Assembly (NCBI GenBank): GCA_025808875.1
Contig: CP075528.1
Coordinates: 434,001-498,000 of the forward strand
Source: Enhydrobacter sp.
GTDB lineage: Bacteria; Pseudomonadota; Alphaproteobacteria; Reyranellales; Reyranellaceae
DNA: 64,000 bases
Direction: 5' to 3'
The notes beneath the pieces were generated by a model. That model had not been told where the DNA came from. It saw only the letters and a program-made list of their open reading frames with translations, and made no database searches. The position numbers and the translations under genes are program-made. Of the stretch, positions 9,910-18,702 are shown piece after piece (position 1 is the first letter of the stretch; every line of letters begins with the position of its first letter).

Positions 9910-11544
9910 TCAGCCGCCGCGACCGGCATTCGACGTCAGATGCTCGATCATGCGGTGGGCGATTTCGCGCTCGCCCTGGATGACCAGCCTGGCGCCGAGC
10001 GAGCTCAAATGCTCTGCGGTGGGCCGCGAATGCGCGCGCGCCAGGATTTCGAGGCTGGGGTTGGCGGCGCGCGCCTGCGCGACCACCTGTCCGGCCTCGA
10101 ACGCCTCGGGAATGGTGATGATCAGGCGCCGCGCAGCGGTCAGGTTGGTGGCCGCCAGCACCGCCGGATCGGCGGCATTGCCGGAGATGACCTCGGCGCC
10201 GTCGCTCCGTGCCTGCTCGATGGCCTGCTCGTTGCTCTCGACCACGATCAGCTTGCCGTCTCCGCCCGCGAGCGCCGCACCGACCAGTGAGCCGACCCGT
10301 CCATAGCCGATCAGCACGTCGTGGCCCGTCTTGGCGCTCGGAACGGGTGCTTCCTTCTTCGCCGCCCTGTCCTCGATCAGGGTGAACAGGAGCGGGTTGA
10401 TCATCATGGAGACGATGGCGCCGGCGACGACGAGGTCCTGCGCCTGGGGCGAGACGAGCTTCAGTCCAAAGCCGAGGCCGATCAGGATGAAGGAGAACTC
10501 GCCGATCTGCGCCAGGCTGGCCGAGATGGTCAGTGCCGTCCGGTTGGGATGGCCGAAGGCGCGCACGATCAGGAAGGCGGCGGCGGACTTGCCGATCACG
10601 ATGATGGCCACCGTCGCCAGCACCGCCAACGGCTCGTCGAGGAAGACCGAGGGGTTGAGCAGCATGCCGACCGAGACGAAGAAGAGCACGGCGAACGCGT
10701 CGCGCAGCGGCAGCGATTCCTCGGTGGCCTGGTGGCTGAGGTCGCTTTCGCGCATCACCATGCCGGCGAAGAACGCCCCGAGGGCGAACGATACGTCGAA
10801 CATCTTGGCGGCGCCGAAGGCCACGCCCAGCGCGATCGCATAGACGGCGAGGCGGAAGAGCTCGCGCGATCCGGTGTGCGCGGTGTAGTGCATCAGCCAA
10901 GGGATCAGTCGCCGCCCCACCAGGAGCATGACGGCGACGAAGATCGACACCTTCGCCACTGTGATCAGCACGGAGAACAGGATGCGGGTGGCGGGTACGT
11001 CCGAGCCGGCGCCCGATGTCGCCAGCGCCGGCAGCAGGACCAGCGCCAGCACCATGACGAGATCCTCGACCACCAGCCATCCGACGGCAATACGGCCGCG
11101 ATCGGTGTCGAGAATGTGCCGGTCTTGCAGGGTTCGAACCATCACGACCGTGCTGGCGACCGAAAGCGCGAGGCCGAGCACCATGCCGGCGGCCAGGCTC
11201 CAACCCATGGCCAGCGCCAGCAGGACGCCCATCCCCGTCGCCACGGCGATCTGTCCGATCGCGCCCGGTATGGCGATGCGCGCCACGCTCATCAGGTCCT
11301 TGAGCGAAAAATGCAGGCCGACGCCGAACATCAGCAGGATGATGCCGATCTCGGCCAGTTCGGTGGCCAGGCTCTGGTCCGCCACGAACCCCGGCGTGTG
11401 CGGCCCTACGAGGACGCCGGCCAGCAGATAGCCGACCAGCGGCTGCAGCCGCAGCCGATGGGCGACGAGCCCAAAGACGTAGGCGAGCATCAGGCCGACG
11501 GCGATGGTGGCGATGAGCGGGGTATGGTGCGGCAGCATTTCCAT
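9910..11544 (-). CDS. Kef-type K+/H+ antiporter with TrkA-N domain (YbaL-like)
   Basis: This is an inner-membrane cation:proton antiporter of the CPA2 family, 544 aa. The first ~390 residues are about a dozen hydrophobic segments including PLVGYLLAGVLVGPHTPG and EIGIILLMFGVGLHFSLKDL, which are typical of KefB/YbaL. From about residue 405 a Rossmann TrkA-N domain begins with DVLIGYGRVGSLVGAAL and continues through VVESNEQAIEQAR and GNAADPAVLAATN. That domain senses NAD(H) or glutathione adducts in relatives. There is no KefF/KefG partner next to it, which favours YbaL over KefB/KefC. The start gives the typical short MLPHHTPLIATIA end. Confidence 0.92.
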   Translation of the reverse strand: MEMLPHHTPLIATIAVGLMLAYVFGLVAHRLRLQPLVGYLLAGVLVGPHTPGFVADQSLATELAEIGIILLMFGVGLHFSLKDLMSVARIAIPGAIGQIAVATGMGVLLALAMGWSLAAGMVLGLALSVASTVVMVRTLQDRHILDTDRGRIAVGWLVVEDLVMVLALVLLPALATSGAGSDVPATRILFSVLITVAKVSIFVAVMLLVGRRLIPWLMHYTAHTGSRELFRLAVYAIALGVAFGAAKMFDVSFALGAFFAGMVMRESDLSHQATEESLPLRDAFAVLFFVSVGMLLNPSVFLDEPLAVLATVAIIVIGKSAAAFLIVRAFGHPNRTALTISASLAQIGEFSFILIGLGFGLKLVSPQAQDLVVAGAIVSMMINPLLFTLIEDRAAKKEAPVPSAKTGHDVLIGYGRVGSLVGAALAGGDGKLIVVESNEQAIEQARSDGAEVISGNAADPAVLAATNLTAARRLIITIPEAFEAGQVVAQARAANPSLEILARAHSRPTAEHLSSLGARLVIQGEREIAHRMIEHLTSNAGRGG

Positions 11545-11633
11545 CCCCTTTTACGCGGTCAACGAGGGAGTTGAAGAGACATATTCACGTCATTCCGACA
11601 TCCCGCCCGCTCGCGGCCATCCGCCAAAGGCCG

Positions 11634-12794
11634 TCAGGCCAGCTCCTTCATCACCGCCCACAGTTCGGACTTGCGTTCGAAGCCGATGCCCGGCGCATCG
11701 GGCATCTGCACGCGGCTGTCGACCACCGGGCAGTCGTCGGCGAAGCCGCCGAATGGCGCGAACACCTGCGGGTAGGATTCGTTGCCGCCGCATTGCAGGC
11801 CGACGGCGATGTTGAGGGCGAACTGGTGGCCGCCGTGCGGCACGCAGCGTCGCGGCGACCAGCCGTTGGCCCGGAGCATGTCGAGCGTGCGCAGATACTC
11901 GACCAGACCGTAGGACAGCGCGGGATCGAACTGCAGGATGTCGCGGTCGGGACGCAGCCCGCCATGGCGGATCAGGTTGCGCGCATCCTGCATGGAGAAC
12001 AGGTTCTCGCCGGTAGCGAGCGGCGGGGCGTATTGCGTCGCGAGCGCGGCGTGCGCGAGATAGTCGAGCGGGTCGAGTGGCTCCTCGTACCAGCGCAACC
12101 CCATGGCCTCGATCGCCTTGCCGAAAGCGATGGCGGTCGGCAGGTCGAACTTGCCGTTGACGTCGACCGCCAGTCGTTCGCCCGATCCGACGATCTTCAG
12201 CACCGCCTCGATGCGGCGCAGATCATCGGCGAGCGGTACGCCGCCGACCTTGATCTTCACGCATGAATAGCCGAGGTCGAGATAGTGACGCATCTCGTCC
12301 TGCAGCTCGTCGAGATCCTTGCCGGGATAGTAGTAGCCGCCGGCGGCATAGACCCAGGCCGCATCGTCGTGCTTGCCGCCATTGTAGCGGTCGGCCAGCA
12401 GTTTCCAGAGCGGCACGCGCCTCGCCTTGGCGACGGCATCCCACAGCGCCATGTCGAGCACGCCGACGGCGACCGACCGCTCGCCGTGTCCGCCCGGCTT
12501 CTCGTTGGCCATCATCGCCGACCAGCATTTCGCCGGATCGAGCAGGCCTTCGGCGTCGACCACCGAATCGGCCTTGGCCTTGCGAAGCCGCGGGATAAAG
12601 CGCTCGCCCAGCAGGCCGTGCTGGGCGTAGCGGCCGTTCGAGTTGAAGCCGTAGCCGATCACCGGCTTGCCCTCGACCTCGACGTCGGTCACGACCGCCA
12701 CGACCGAGGCGGTCATCTGGCTGAAATCGATGTAGGCGTTGGCGATGTTGGACTTTATGGGCGAGACGGTGTCGCGGATTTCGACGATGCGCAT
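11634..12794 (-). CDS. tarD: Enolase-superfamily dehydratase, D-tartrate dehydratase-like
   Basis: The 386-aa protein has the mandelate racemase/enolase fold and closely follows the pattern of Bradyrhizobium D-tartrate dehydratase (TarD, tartrate to oxaloacetate). The catalytic set is intact at nearly the same numbering: a KxK pair (Lys180, Lys182), metal ligands Asp211, Glu237 and Glu263 (in LAVDVNG, WYEEP and ATGENLF), and His320 in VPHGGHQ. Signature stretches such as NAYIDFSQMTAS, GYGFNSNGRYAQ and NEKPGGHGERSVAVG also match. It is the last gene of an operon with two MFS carriers, a lactonase and an aminotransferase-like protein. Fold and dehydratase chemistry are firm; D-tartrate as substrate is likely but inferred. 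Confidence 0.85.
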   Translation of the reverse strand: MRIVEIRDTVSPIKSNIANAYIDFSQMTASVVAVVTDVEVEGKPVIGYGFNSNGRYAQHGLLGERFIPRLRKAKADSVVDAEGLLDPAKCWSAMMANEKPGGHGERSVAVGVLDMALWDAVAKARRVPLWKLLADRYNGGKHDDAAWVYAAGGYYYPGKDLDELQDEMRHYLDLGYSCVKIKVGGVPLADDLRRIEAVLKIVGSGERLAVDVNGKFDLPTAIAFGKAIEAMGLRWYEEPLDPLDYLAHAALATQYAPPLATGENLFSMQDARNLIRHGGLRPDRDILQFDPALSYGLVEYLRTLDMLRANGWSPRRCVPHGGHQFALNIAVGLQCGGNESYPQVFAPFGGFADDCPVVDSRVQMPDAPGIGFERKSELWAVMKELA

Positions 12795-12806
12795 GGACGA
12801 ACTCCC

Positions 12807-14012
12807 TCAGGCCGCGGCGGGCCGGCGCGACTGGCGGCTGAGCAGCCACCAGGCGATGGCGGCGTTCAGCACGTTCCAGGCAATACCATTGATGAAGGCG
12901 GCACGGTACGAGCCGGTCATGTCGAACAGCACGCCGCCCATCCAGCCGCCGAGCGCCATGCCGACGATGGTCGAGGAGATGGCGAGCCCGACCCGGCTTG
13001 CCGCTTCGCGCGGCGGGAAGTATTCGCGCACGATGATGGCATAGGACGGCACGATGCCGCCCTGGAACAGGCCGAACAGCGCCGAGGCGACGTAGAGCGA
13101 CGCGAGTGAATCGTCGACGAGGTAGAAGACCAGCGCCAGGCACTGCAAGGTCGAGCCGATCAGCAGGGTCATGACGCCGCCCACCCGGTCGGCGAGCCAA
13201 CCCGAAGCGATGCGGCTCACGATGCCGAAGCCCAGCATCAATGACAGCATCTCCGCGCCACGCGCCACGCCATAGCCGAGATCGGCGCAGTAGGCGACGA
13301 TGTGGACCTGCGGCATCGACATGGCGACGCAGCAGGAGATGCCGGCCACGATCAGCAGCGCCTGCAGGGCGTTGGGAGACAGGCCGAGACTGGCGAGCGA
13401 CTGGCGCGCCACGGCGCTCGCGCCGGCCTCGGCATGGTCGGGCGCGCGGCGCTTCAGCATCAGGGCGAGCGGCACCATCGTCACCAGGCAGAAGGCGGCA
13501 ATGGCGAGATAGGTCGCACGCCAGCCGTGATCGCGGACCAGCAGCTCGACGATCGGCGGCCAGACCGCGCCGGCGATGTAGTTGCCGGAGGCGGCGATGG
13601 CGACGGCGACGCCGCGGCGCTTCTCGAACCAGTGGGAGATGTCGGCGACGAGGGGGGCGAAGGTCGCCGCCGCGCTGAAGCCGATCAGTACCTGGGCGGC
13701 CGCGAACAGCATCAGCATCGATGTCGTGGGCGCCAGCGCGAAGCCCGTCGCGATGCCGATGGCGCTCAGGATCGACACCGGCACGATGCCGCGGCGATCG
13801 ACCAGCGGGCCGATGGCCACGCCGCCGGCGAAGAAGCCCAGCATGTTCATCGAATAGGCGAGCGAGATGTCGGCGCGGCTCACGCCGAGGTCGGCTTGCA
13901 CGGATGGAAGCGCCACGGGCAAGCACCACATGCCGATGCCGCCCATGGTGCTGAGCGAGACGCTGGCGGCGAGCCGCCGCCAAGCATAGGGGGAGTCGAT
14001 GAGCGTTGCCAT
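12807..14012 (-). CDS. MFS transporter (monocarboxylate/oxalate-formate type), copy 1
   Basis: This is a 401-aa major facilitator with 12 predicted membrane segments. It has a loop-2 motif of the GPLVDRRG type, the conserved ISHWFEKRRGVAVAIAASGN between helices 4 and 5, and GIVPSYAIIVREYFPPREA in the second half; these are typical of the oxalate/formate and monocarboxylate branch. It is 401 aa like its neighbour (14019-15224) and clearly paralogous. The gap to the next copy is six bases. It probably imports the acid degraded by this operon, or exports a product. Confidence 0.88.
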   Translation of the reverse strand: MATLIDSPYAWRRLAASVSLSTMGGIGMWCLPVALPSVQADLGVSRADISLAYSMNMLGFFAGGVAIGPLVDRRGIVPVSILSAIGIATGFALAPTTSMLMLFAAAQVLIGFSAAATFAPLVADISHWFEKRRGVAVAIAASGNYIAGAVWPPIVELLVRDHGWRATYLAIAAFCLVTMVPLALMLKRRAPDHAEAGASAVARQSLASLGLSPNALQALLIVAGISCCVAMSMPQVHIVAYCADLGYGVARGAEMLSLMLGFGIVSRIASGWLADRVGGVMTLLIGSTLQCLALVFYLVDDSLASLYVASALFGLFQGGIVPSYAIIVREYFPPREAASRVGLAISSTIVGMALGGWMGGVLFDMTGSYRAAFINGIAWNVLNAAIAWWLLSRQSRRPAAA

Positions 14013-14018
14013 GCCGGA

Positions 14019-15224
14019 TCAGACGAAAACCCTGCGCCGCATCTGACGGAACAGCAGCATCCAGATCATGACGCCGTTGAGCACGTTCCAGGCGAAGGCG
14101 TTGACGAAGGAGGCGCGGTAGGAGCCGGTGAGGTCGACCAGCGCGCCGCCCATCCAGCCGCCGAGCGCCATGCCGACGATGGTAGCGGACACGGCGATGC
14201 CCATGCGCGCACCGGCTTCCTGCGGCGGGAAGTATTCGCGCACGATCACGCCGTAGGACGGGATGATGCCGCCCTGGACGAGGCCGAACAGGGCCGACAC
14301 CAGATAGAGCGCGAGCAGCGTGTCGGAGACGAGGTAGGCGAGCAGTGCAATCGCCTGCAGGGTCGATCCGAGCAGCAAGGTCCTGATGCCGCCGAGACGG
14401 TCGGCGAGCCAGCCCGAGGCGACGCGACTGACGATGCCGCCGGCGGTCATCAGCGACAGCAGCTCGGCGCCGCGCGCCGTGCCGTAGCCGAGATCGGCGC
14501 AGTAGGCGACGATGTGCGCCTGCGGCAGGGCCATGGCGACGCAGCAGCCGACCCCGGCGATCGCCAGCCAGATCTGCAGGCCGTTCGGCGACAGGCCGAG
14601 CGAGCGGGCGGAGTAGGGCGCTGGCGGCGGTCCGCCCCCGCCGGCATGAACCGGCGCCCGCGGCCGCAGGACGACGCAGCACGGGACCATGCCGACCAGG
14701 CAAATGACAGCCACCGCGAGATAGGCCGTGCGCCAGTCGTGCTCGCGCATGATCACGTCGATCACCTTGGGCCATAGCGTGCCGGCGAGATAGTTGCCCG
14801 AGGCGCAGATCGCCATGGCGAGCCCCCGCCTCTTGTCGAACCAGTGCGAAATGTCGGCGACCAGCGGAATGAAGCTCGCCGCGGCGCCGACGCCGATCAG
14901 CGCGCCCTGCATGGCGGCAAACAGCCAGAGGCTCGTGCTCAGCGCCGCCGCGACATAGCCCACGACCAGCAGCAGCGAGGCCAGCAGGACTGTGACGAAG
15001 GCGCCGCGCGTGTCGATCAGTCGCCCGACCAGCATGGTGCCGACGCCGAAGCCCAGCATGGTTGTGGTGTAGGAGAGGGAAACGTCGGCGCGCGTGGCGC
15101 CGAACTCGACCTCGACGGCAGGCAGCACCACCGAGATGCTCCACATGCCGACGCCGCCCAACGTGCCAAGCACCGCGCTGGCGGCCAGGCGCCACCAGGC
15201 GTACCGCGACTCGACTCCGAGCAT
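14019..15224 (-). CDS. MFS transporter (monocarboxylate/oxalate-formate type), copy 2
   Basis: This is the second of two tandem paralogous carriers, also 401 aa with 12 membrane segments. The shared blocks are obvious (PLVADISHWFDKRRGLAMAI, then YCADLGYGTARGAELLSLM and GIIPSYGVIVREYFPPQEAG), while the first two helices and the C-termini have diverged. Only three bases separate its start from the lactonase stop, so both are in the same transcript. Two retained copies suggest different substrates, such as import versus exchange. Confidence 0.88.
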   Translation of the reverse strand: MLGVESRYAWWRLAASAVLGTLGGVGMWSISVVLPAVEVEFGATRADVSLSYTTTMLGFGVGTMLVGRLIDTRGAFVTVLLASLLLVVGYVAAALSTSLWLFAAMQGALIGVGAAASFIPLVADISHWFDKRRGLAMAICASGNYLAGTLWPKVIDVIMREHDWRTAYLAVAVICLVGMVPCCVVLRPRAPVHAGGGGPPPAPYSARSLGLSPNGLQIWLAIAGVGCCVAMALPQAHIVAYCADLGYGTARGAELLSLMTAGGIVSRVASGWLADRLGGIRTLLLGSTLQAIALLAYLVSDTLLALYLVSALFGLVQGGIIPSYGVIVREYFPPQEAGARMGIAVSATIVGMALGGWMGGALVDLTGSYRASFVNAFAWNVLNGVMIWMLLFRQMRRRVFV

Positions 15225-15227
15225 GGA

Positions 15228-16172
15228 TCAGCCGCCGGCGACGCCTTGAGTGTTGACGTAGAGGGCGTAGAGCGAGTGGCTGGCGGCCATGAACAGCCGG
15301 TTGCGGTAGCGCCCGCCGAAGCAGACGTTGGCGCAGCGCTCGGGCAGGCTGACGTGGCCGATGGGCTTGCCTTCCGGATCGAACACCCTCACTCCGTCGA
15401 GTTCGTCGGAACCCATGCCCCAGCCGCACCACAGGTTGCCGTCGACATCGACGCGGAAGCCATCGGGCGAGCCGCCCGGCCCGGCATCGATCAGCACCTT
15501 GCCCTTGCCGAGTTTCGTGCCGCCATCGAGCACGTCGTAGGACAGGATCTGGCGATGCGGCTCGGCGCGCGAGGCCACGACGTAGAGTTTCTTCTCGTCG
15601 GGCGAGAAGGCCAGTCCGTTGGGACCGGGAATGTCGTCCGTCATGACAGCGAGCTTGCCGGTCTGCGGATCGAGCCGATAGACGGCGGGCTTGTTCTCGC
15701 TCTCCGCCTTGTGGCCCTCGTAGAAGCCCAGGATGCCGAACAGCGGATCGCTGAACCATATCGAGTGATCGGACTTCACGACGACGTCGTTGGGCGAATT
15801 GAGCGGCCTGCCATTGTAGGAGTCGGCGAGCACGGTGATGGAACCGTCATACTCGGTGCGCACCACCCGGCGCGCGTCGTGCTCGCAGCCAATCAAGCGG
15901 CCGTGTCGGTCGCGCGTATGGCCATTGGCGTTGTTCGACGGCTTGCGGAACACCGAAACAACGCCGGTCTCCTCGTCCCAGCGCAGGATGCGGTTGTTGG
16001 GAATGTCGCTCCACAGCACGTAGCGGCCGTCGCCGAAATAGACCGGCCCCTCCGACCAGCGGCAGCCGGTATGGAGCCGCTCGACCGACGCCAGCGGCAG
16101 CCGGTACTTGTTGAAGGCGGGATCGAGCACGCGCACCGCCGGATCGGGGTAGCGCTCATTCGGTTGCCACAT
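15228..16172 (-). CDS. SMP-30/gluconolactonase-family lactonase
   Basis: This is a six-bladed beta-propeller of the SMP-30 (regucalcin/gluconolactonase) family, 314 aa, that would hydrolyse a sugar-acid lactone with a divalent metal. Visible propeller signatures are EGPVYFGDGRYVLWSD, NSPNDVVVKSDHSIWFSDP, PGPNGLAFSPDEKKLYV and GSPDGFRVDVDGNLWCGWG, which carry the usual Glu, Asn and Asp metal ligands. There is no signal peptide, so it is cytoplasmic. It lies between an aminotransferase-like gene and two carriers. A second, divergent SMP-30 gene is at 37025-37957. Confidence 0.9.
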   Translation of the reverse strand: MWQPNERYPDPAVRVLDPAFNKYRLPLASVERLHTGCRWSEGPVYFGDGRYVLWSDIPNNRILRWDEETGVVSVFRKPSNNANGHTRDRHGRLIGCEHDARRVVRTEYDGSITVLADSYNGRPLNSPNDVVVKSDHSIWFSDPLFGILGFYEGHKAESENKPAVYRLDPQTGKLAVMTDDIPGPNGLAFSPDEKKLYVVASRAEPHRQILSYDVLDGGTKLGKGKVLIDAGPGGSPDGFRVDVDGNLWCGWGMGSDELDGVRVFDPEGKPIGHVSLPERCANVCFGGRYRNRLFMAASHSLYALYVNTQGVAGG

Positions 16173-16199
16173 CTCGGTTTCCTCGGGTTCTCGTTCTTG

Positions 16200-17351
16200 T
16201 CAGGAGGCGGTCACTTTGCGGAACACTTCGATGAACCGCTCGACATCCTCTTCGTCATTATACACGTGCGGGCTGATGCGCAGGCGACCGAGCCGCGGTG
16301 CGGCATAGACCTGCTCCGCGGCGAGGCGCTTGGGCAGATCCTCGGGCATGCCCTTGGGGAAGGCGAGGCAGAGAACGTGCGGAGCGCGGACGCGCTTGTC
16401 GAGCGTGCGCACGCCGAGATTGCCGAGTCCCTCGGCCAGCCGGTCGGTCAGCATGGCGAGGCGGGCGACGATCGGATCGTTTCCCCAGGCCGCCATCATC
16501 TCCATGCCGATGGATGCCATCTCGAGCGAAATGAAATGATCGCGCTCGCCCATGTCGTAGCGCCGGGCGTCGTCGCGATAGGAGATGTCCCGGAAATAGA
16601 CCGTGTCCTCGGCCGAGACCGCCTTGCGGGCAGGCGCGGTCTGCTCCAGCGGTACGCCGTTCTGCCAGCGTTTGGCGACGTACATGAAGGCCCTGCCGTA
16701 AGGACCGAGCACCCATTTGTAGGTCGGGAAGATGAGGAAGTCCGGATCGAGGGTCTTCACGTCGATGCGCCGTACGCCCGCATCGTGCGTGGCGTCGACC
16801 AACAAAGCGGCGCCCGTCCTCTTCGCCAGCTCGGCGATGCGCGTCATGTCGACGGCGCCGCCATCGGACCAGTGCACCGACGAAATGGAGACCAGCGCCA
16901 ACGGCGCGGCGCCCGGCCGGTCGATCGCCTCGAGAACCGCCGAAGTCCAGTCGCCGTCGCTCGGCTGGGGCACCGTGTGCACGGTAAAGCCGCCCGTCTC
17001 CGAGCGGCTGACCCATTCGAGCACCGGCGAGGTGTGGTCGTTCTCGAGCACGACGACCCGGCTGCCGCGCGCGATCGGCAGGACTTTGCCGGCCGTCGAC
17101 ACGCCGTAGCCGACCGAGGGGATCAGGGCCACATCGTTCGGATCGGCACCGATCAGCGCCGCGGCGGCCTTGCGCGCCCGCTCGTACTGGCTCGACTGGA
17201 AGTCGGCCGGGAGCTTCCAGGGCTGGCCCTTGCGGGCCACCGCAGCGCGACCGGCCTCCTGGGAGGCGATCGGCAGCGGGCTCCAGGCCGCGGCATTGAG
17301 GAAGCAGACATCGCGTGGAATGTCGAACTGGGCACGTTGGCTGGGCAGCAT
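16200..17351 (-). CDS. Class V aminotransferase-fold protein
   Basis: This is a 383-aa PLP enzyme of fold type I, class V (the family of cysteine desulfurases, kynureninase and isopenicillin-N epimerase). The PLP lysine is in LIFPTYKWVLGPYG, the Asp that binds the pyridine nitrogen in ALLVDATHDAGV, and the N-terminal region reads CFLNAAAWSPLP. The start at 17351 (MLPSQRAQFDIP) was preferred because residues from an upstream start at 17429 do not look homologous. It is the first gene of the operon ending in tarD. Its substrate is unknown; a transamination or lyase step on an amino or hydroxy acid would fit. Confidence 0.85.
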   Translation of the reverse strand: MLPSQRAQFDIPRDVCFLNAAAWSPLPIASQEAGRAAVARKGQPWKLPADFQSSQYERARKAAAALIGADPNDVALIPSVGYGVSTAGKVLPIARGSRVVVLENDHTSPVLEWVSRSETGGFTVHTVPQPSDGDWTSAVLEAIDRPGAAPLALVSISSVHWSDGGAVDMTRIAELAKRTGAALLVDATHDAGVRRIDVKTLDPDFLIFPTYKWVLGPYGRAFMYVAKRWQNGVPLEQTAPARKAVSAEDTVYFRDISYRDDARRYDMGERDHFISLEMASIGMEMMAAWGNDPIVARLAMLTDRLAEGLGNLGVRTLDKRVRAPHVLCLAFPKGMPEDLPKRLAAEQVYAAPRLGRLRISPHVYNDEEDVERFIEVFRKVTAS

Positions 17352-17508
17352 TGGCGGAAACTCCTCGGCGGCGACCGACCCTAGCATGCACCACCCGAGG
17401 GCAAGTTTTTCATCGCTCGCCATGAGCATGTCTCGTGGTGATTACCTCGCGCATCGTTGAGAGGCCGCGCGCGCGGGACCACGTTGAGGCGCATCCAAGG
17501 AGGGAAAG

Positions 17509-17754
17509 ATGAGCCTCTACTCCCGCAATCGCTTCCTCAGTCCGCCCGACTTCTACGTCAGCCCGACCGTGCCGCGCCCTTCGCTGGCGGATCGCATCGC
17601 CATCGTGCTGGCGGTATGGCGCGAGCGCAGCGAGCAACGTCGCCGCCTGGGCGAGATGGACGCCCGCGCCTTGCGCGATGTCGGCATCTCTCCCGCAGCC
17701 GCGGCCTTCGAATCCGGCCAGCCATTCTGGCGGCGGATGGGCTCGCTGCGCTGA
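17509..17754 (+). CDS. DUF1127 small protein
   Basis: This 81-aa protein carries a C-terminal DUF1127 (YjiS-like) module: a short helix rich in Arg and Glu (AVWRERSEQRRRL), then EMDARALRDVGISPA, the diagnostic 'L-D-R-x-L-x-D-I-G' type segment. In Alphaproteobacteria such proteins bind RNA and affect phosphate or C1 metabolism and small-RNA turnover; the role here is not known. A strong AAGGAGGG site precedes the ATG. The gene stands alone between divergent operons. Confidence 0.85.
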   Translation: MSLYSRNRFLSPPDFYVSPTVPRPSLADRIAIVLAVWRERSEQRRRLGEMDARALRDVGISPAAAAFESGQPFWRRMGSLR

Positions 17755-17946
17755 CATTTATCCTTTTCACGGATATGGTTAATTGCCTTATTGTCGCCAC
17801 ATCCGGTTGTCACTGCGGAACCGAGGCCAAAATTTGGCGTTGAGAACAGGCGCGCGCGCGGTCGCCTCAGGGCGGCCGCGAGGCGGCGTATTCATTGTCG
17901 AATGCCCGTCGCGCCACAACAAGTCACGTAGGGCGCAGGGGGCAGG

Positions 17947-18702
17947 ATGGCACCGCCGGATTTCGACCGGACGTCTGCACTATTCTTGGATGTCGACGGA
18001 ACCCTGCTCGAGATTGCCGAGACTCCCGAGAACGTGGTGGTTCCCGCCGACCTGCCTGAACTGCTGACCCAACTGCGCGATCATCTCGGCGGCGCCTTGG
18101 CCATCGTCAGCGGCCGACCGATCGCGCAAATCGATCGCCTCTTCGATCCGTTCTGCTCGAGTGCGGCCGGCGAGCACGGCGCCGCATTGCGATTCGACGA
18201 TGGGACACGCGAGGAAATGCCGGCCGTGGCCTCGGTGCCCGATTCGTGGCGGGTCGCGCTCGCGGCGGCGGCCGACCGCTGGCCCGGCGTGCGCCTGGAG
18301 CCCAAGCCGCACGGCGTGACGATCCACTATCGTCTGGCGCCGGATCGGGGCAACGAGGTCTGGCAAGTGGCGCGCTCGCTGGTGCCGGAGAACGATCCCT
18401 GGTTTCGGCTGTTGCCGGCGCGCGAGGCCGTCGAGATCGGCTTGCGTGGCTCCAGCAAGGGCAGCGCGGTCCAGCGCCTGATGCGGCAGCCGGCGTTCCG
18501 CGGTCGCAAGCCGATCTTCATCGGCGACGACTTCACCGACGAGGCCGGCATGAGCGCGGCGCGCGAACTGGGCGGCATCGGCCTGCGCGTCGCCGATGAC
18601 TTCGACGGCGATCCCGCCCAGGTGCGCGCCTGGCTGATGCGCGGCGCCGAGCGGCTGGCGAGCATGCGGCCGGCAACGCATTCGGACGGTGCCTCGCCAT
18701 GA
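17947..18702 (+). CDS. otsB: Trehalose-6-phosphate phosphatase
   Basis: OtsB removes the phosphate from trehalose-6-phosphate made by OtsA. The 251-aa HAD-type protein has motif I as LFLDVDGTLLE (nucleophile Asp15, acid Asp17), motif II as AIVSGRP, a lysine in LRGSSKGSAV, and motif III/IV as IFIGDDFTDEAGM. It is the first gene of otsB-GH15-otsA. Its stop overlaps the next ATG as ATGA, so translation is coupled. Confidence 0.96.
   Translation: MAPPDFDRTSALFLDVDGTLLEIAETPENVVVPADLPELLTQLRDHLGGALAIVSGRPIAQIDRLFDPFCSSAAGEHGAALRFDDGTREEMPAVASVPDSWRVALAAAADRWPGVRLEPKPHGVTIHYRLAPDRGNEVWQVARSLVPENDPWFRLLPAREAVEIGLRGSSKGSAVQRLMRQPAFRGRKPIFIGDDFTDEAGMSAARELGGIGLRVADDFDGDPAQVRAWLMRGAERLASMRPATHSDGASP

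Noticed and set aside
12223..15759. Very long minus-strand open frame (over 1,100 codons) across the MFS and lactonase genes
   Set aside because: It is an Arg/Pro/Ala-rich shadow of three well-recognised genes in another frame, a common effect in GC-rich DNA.
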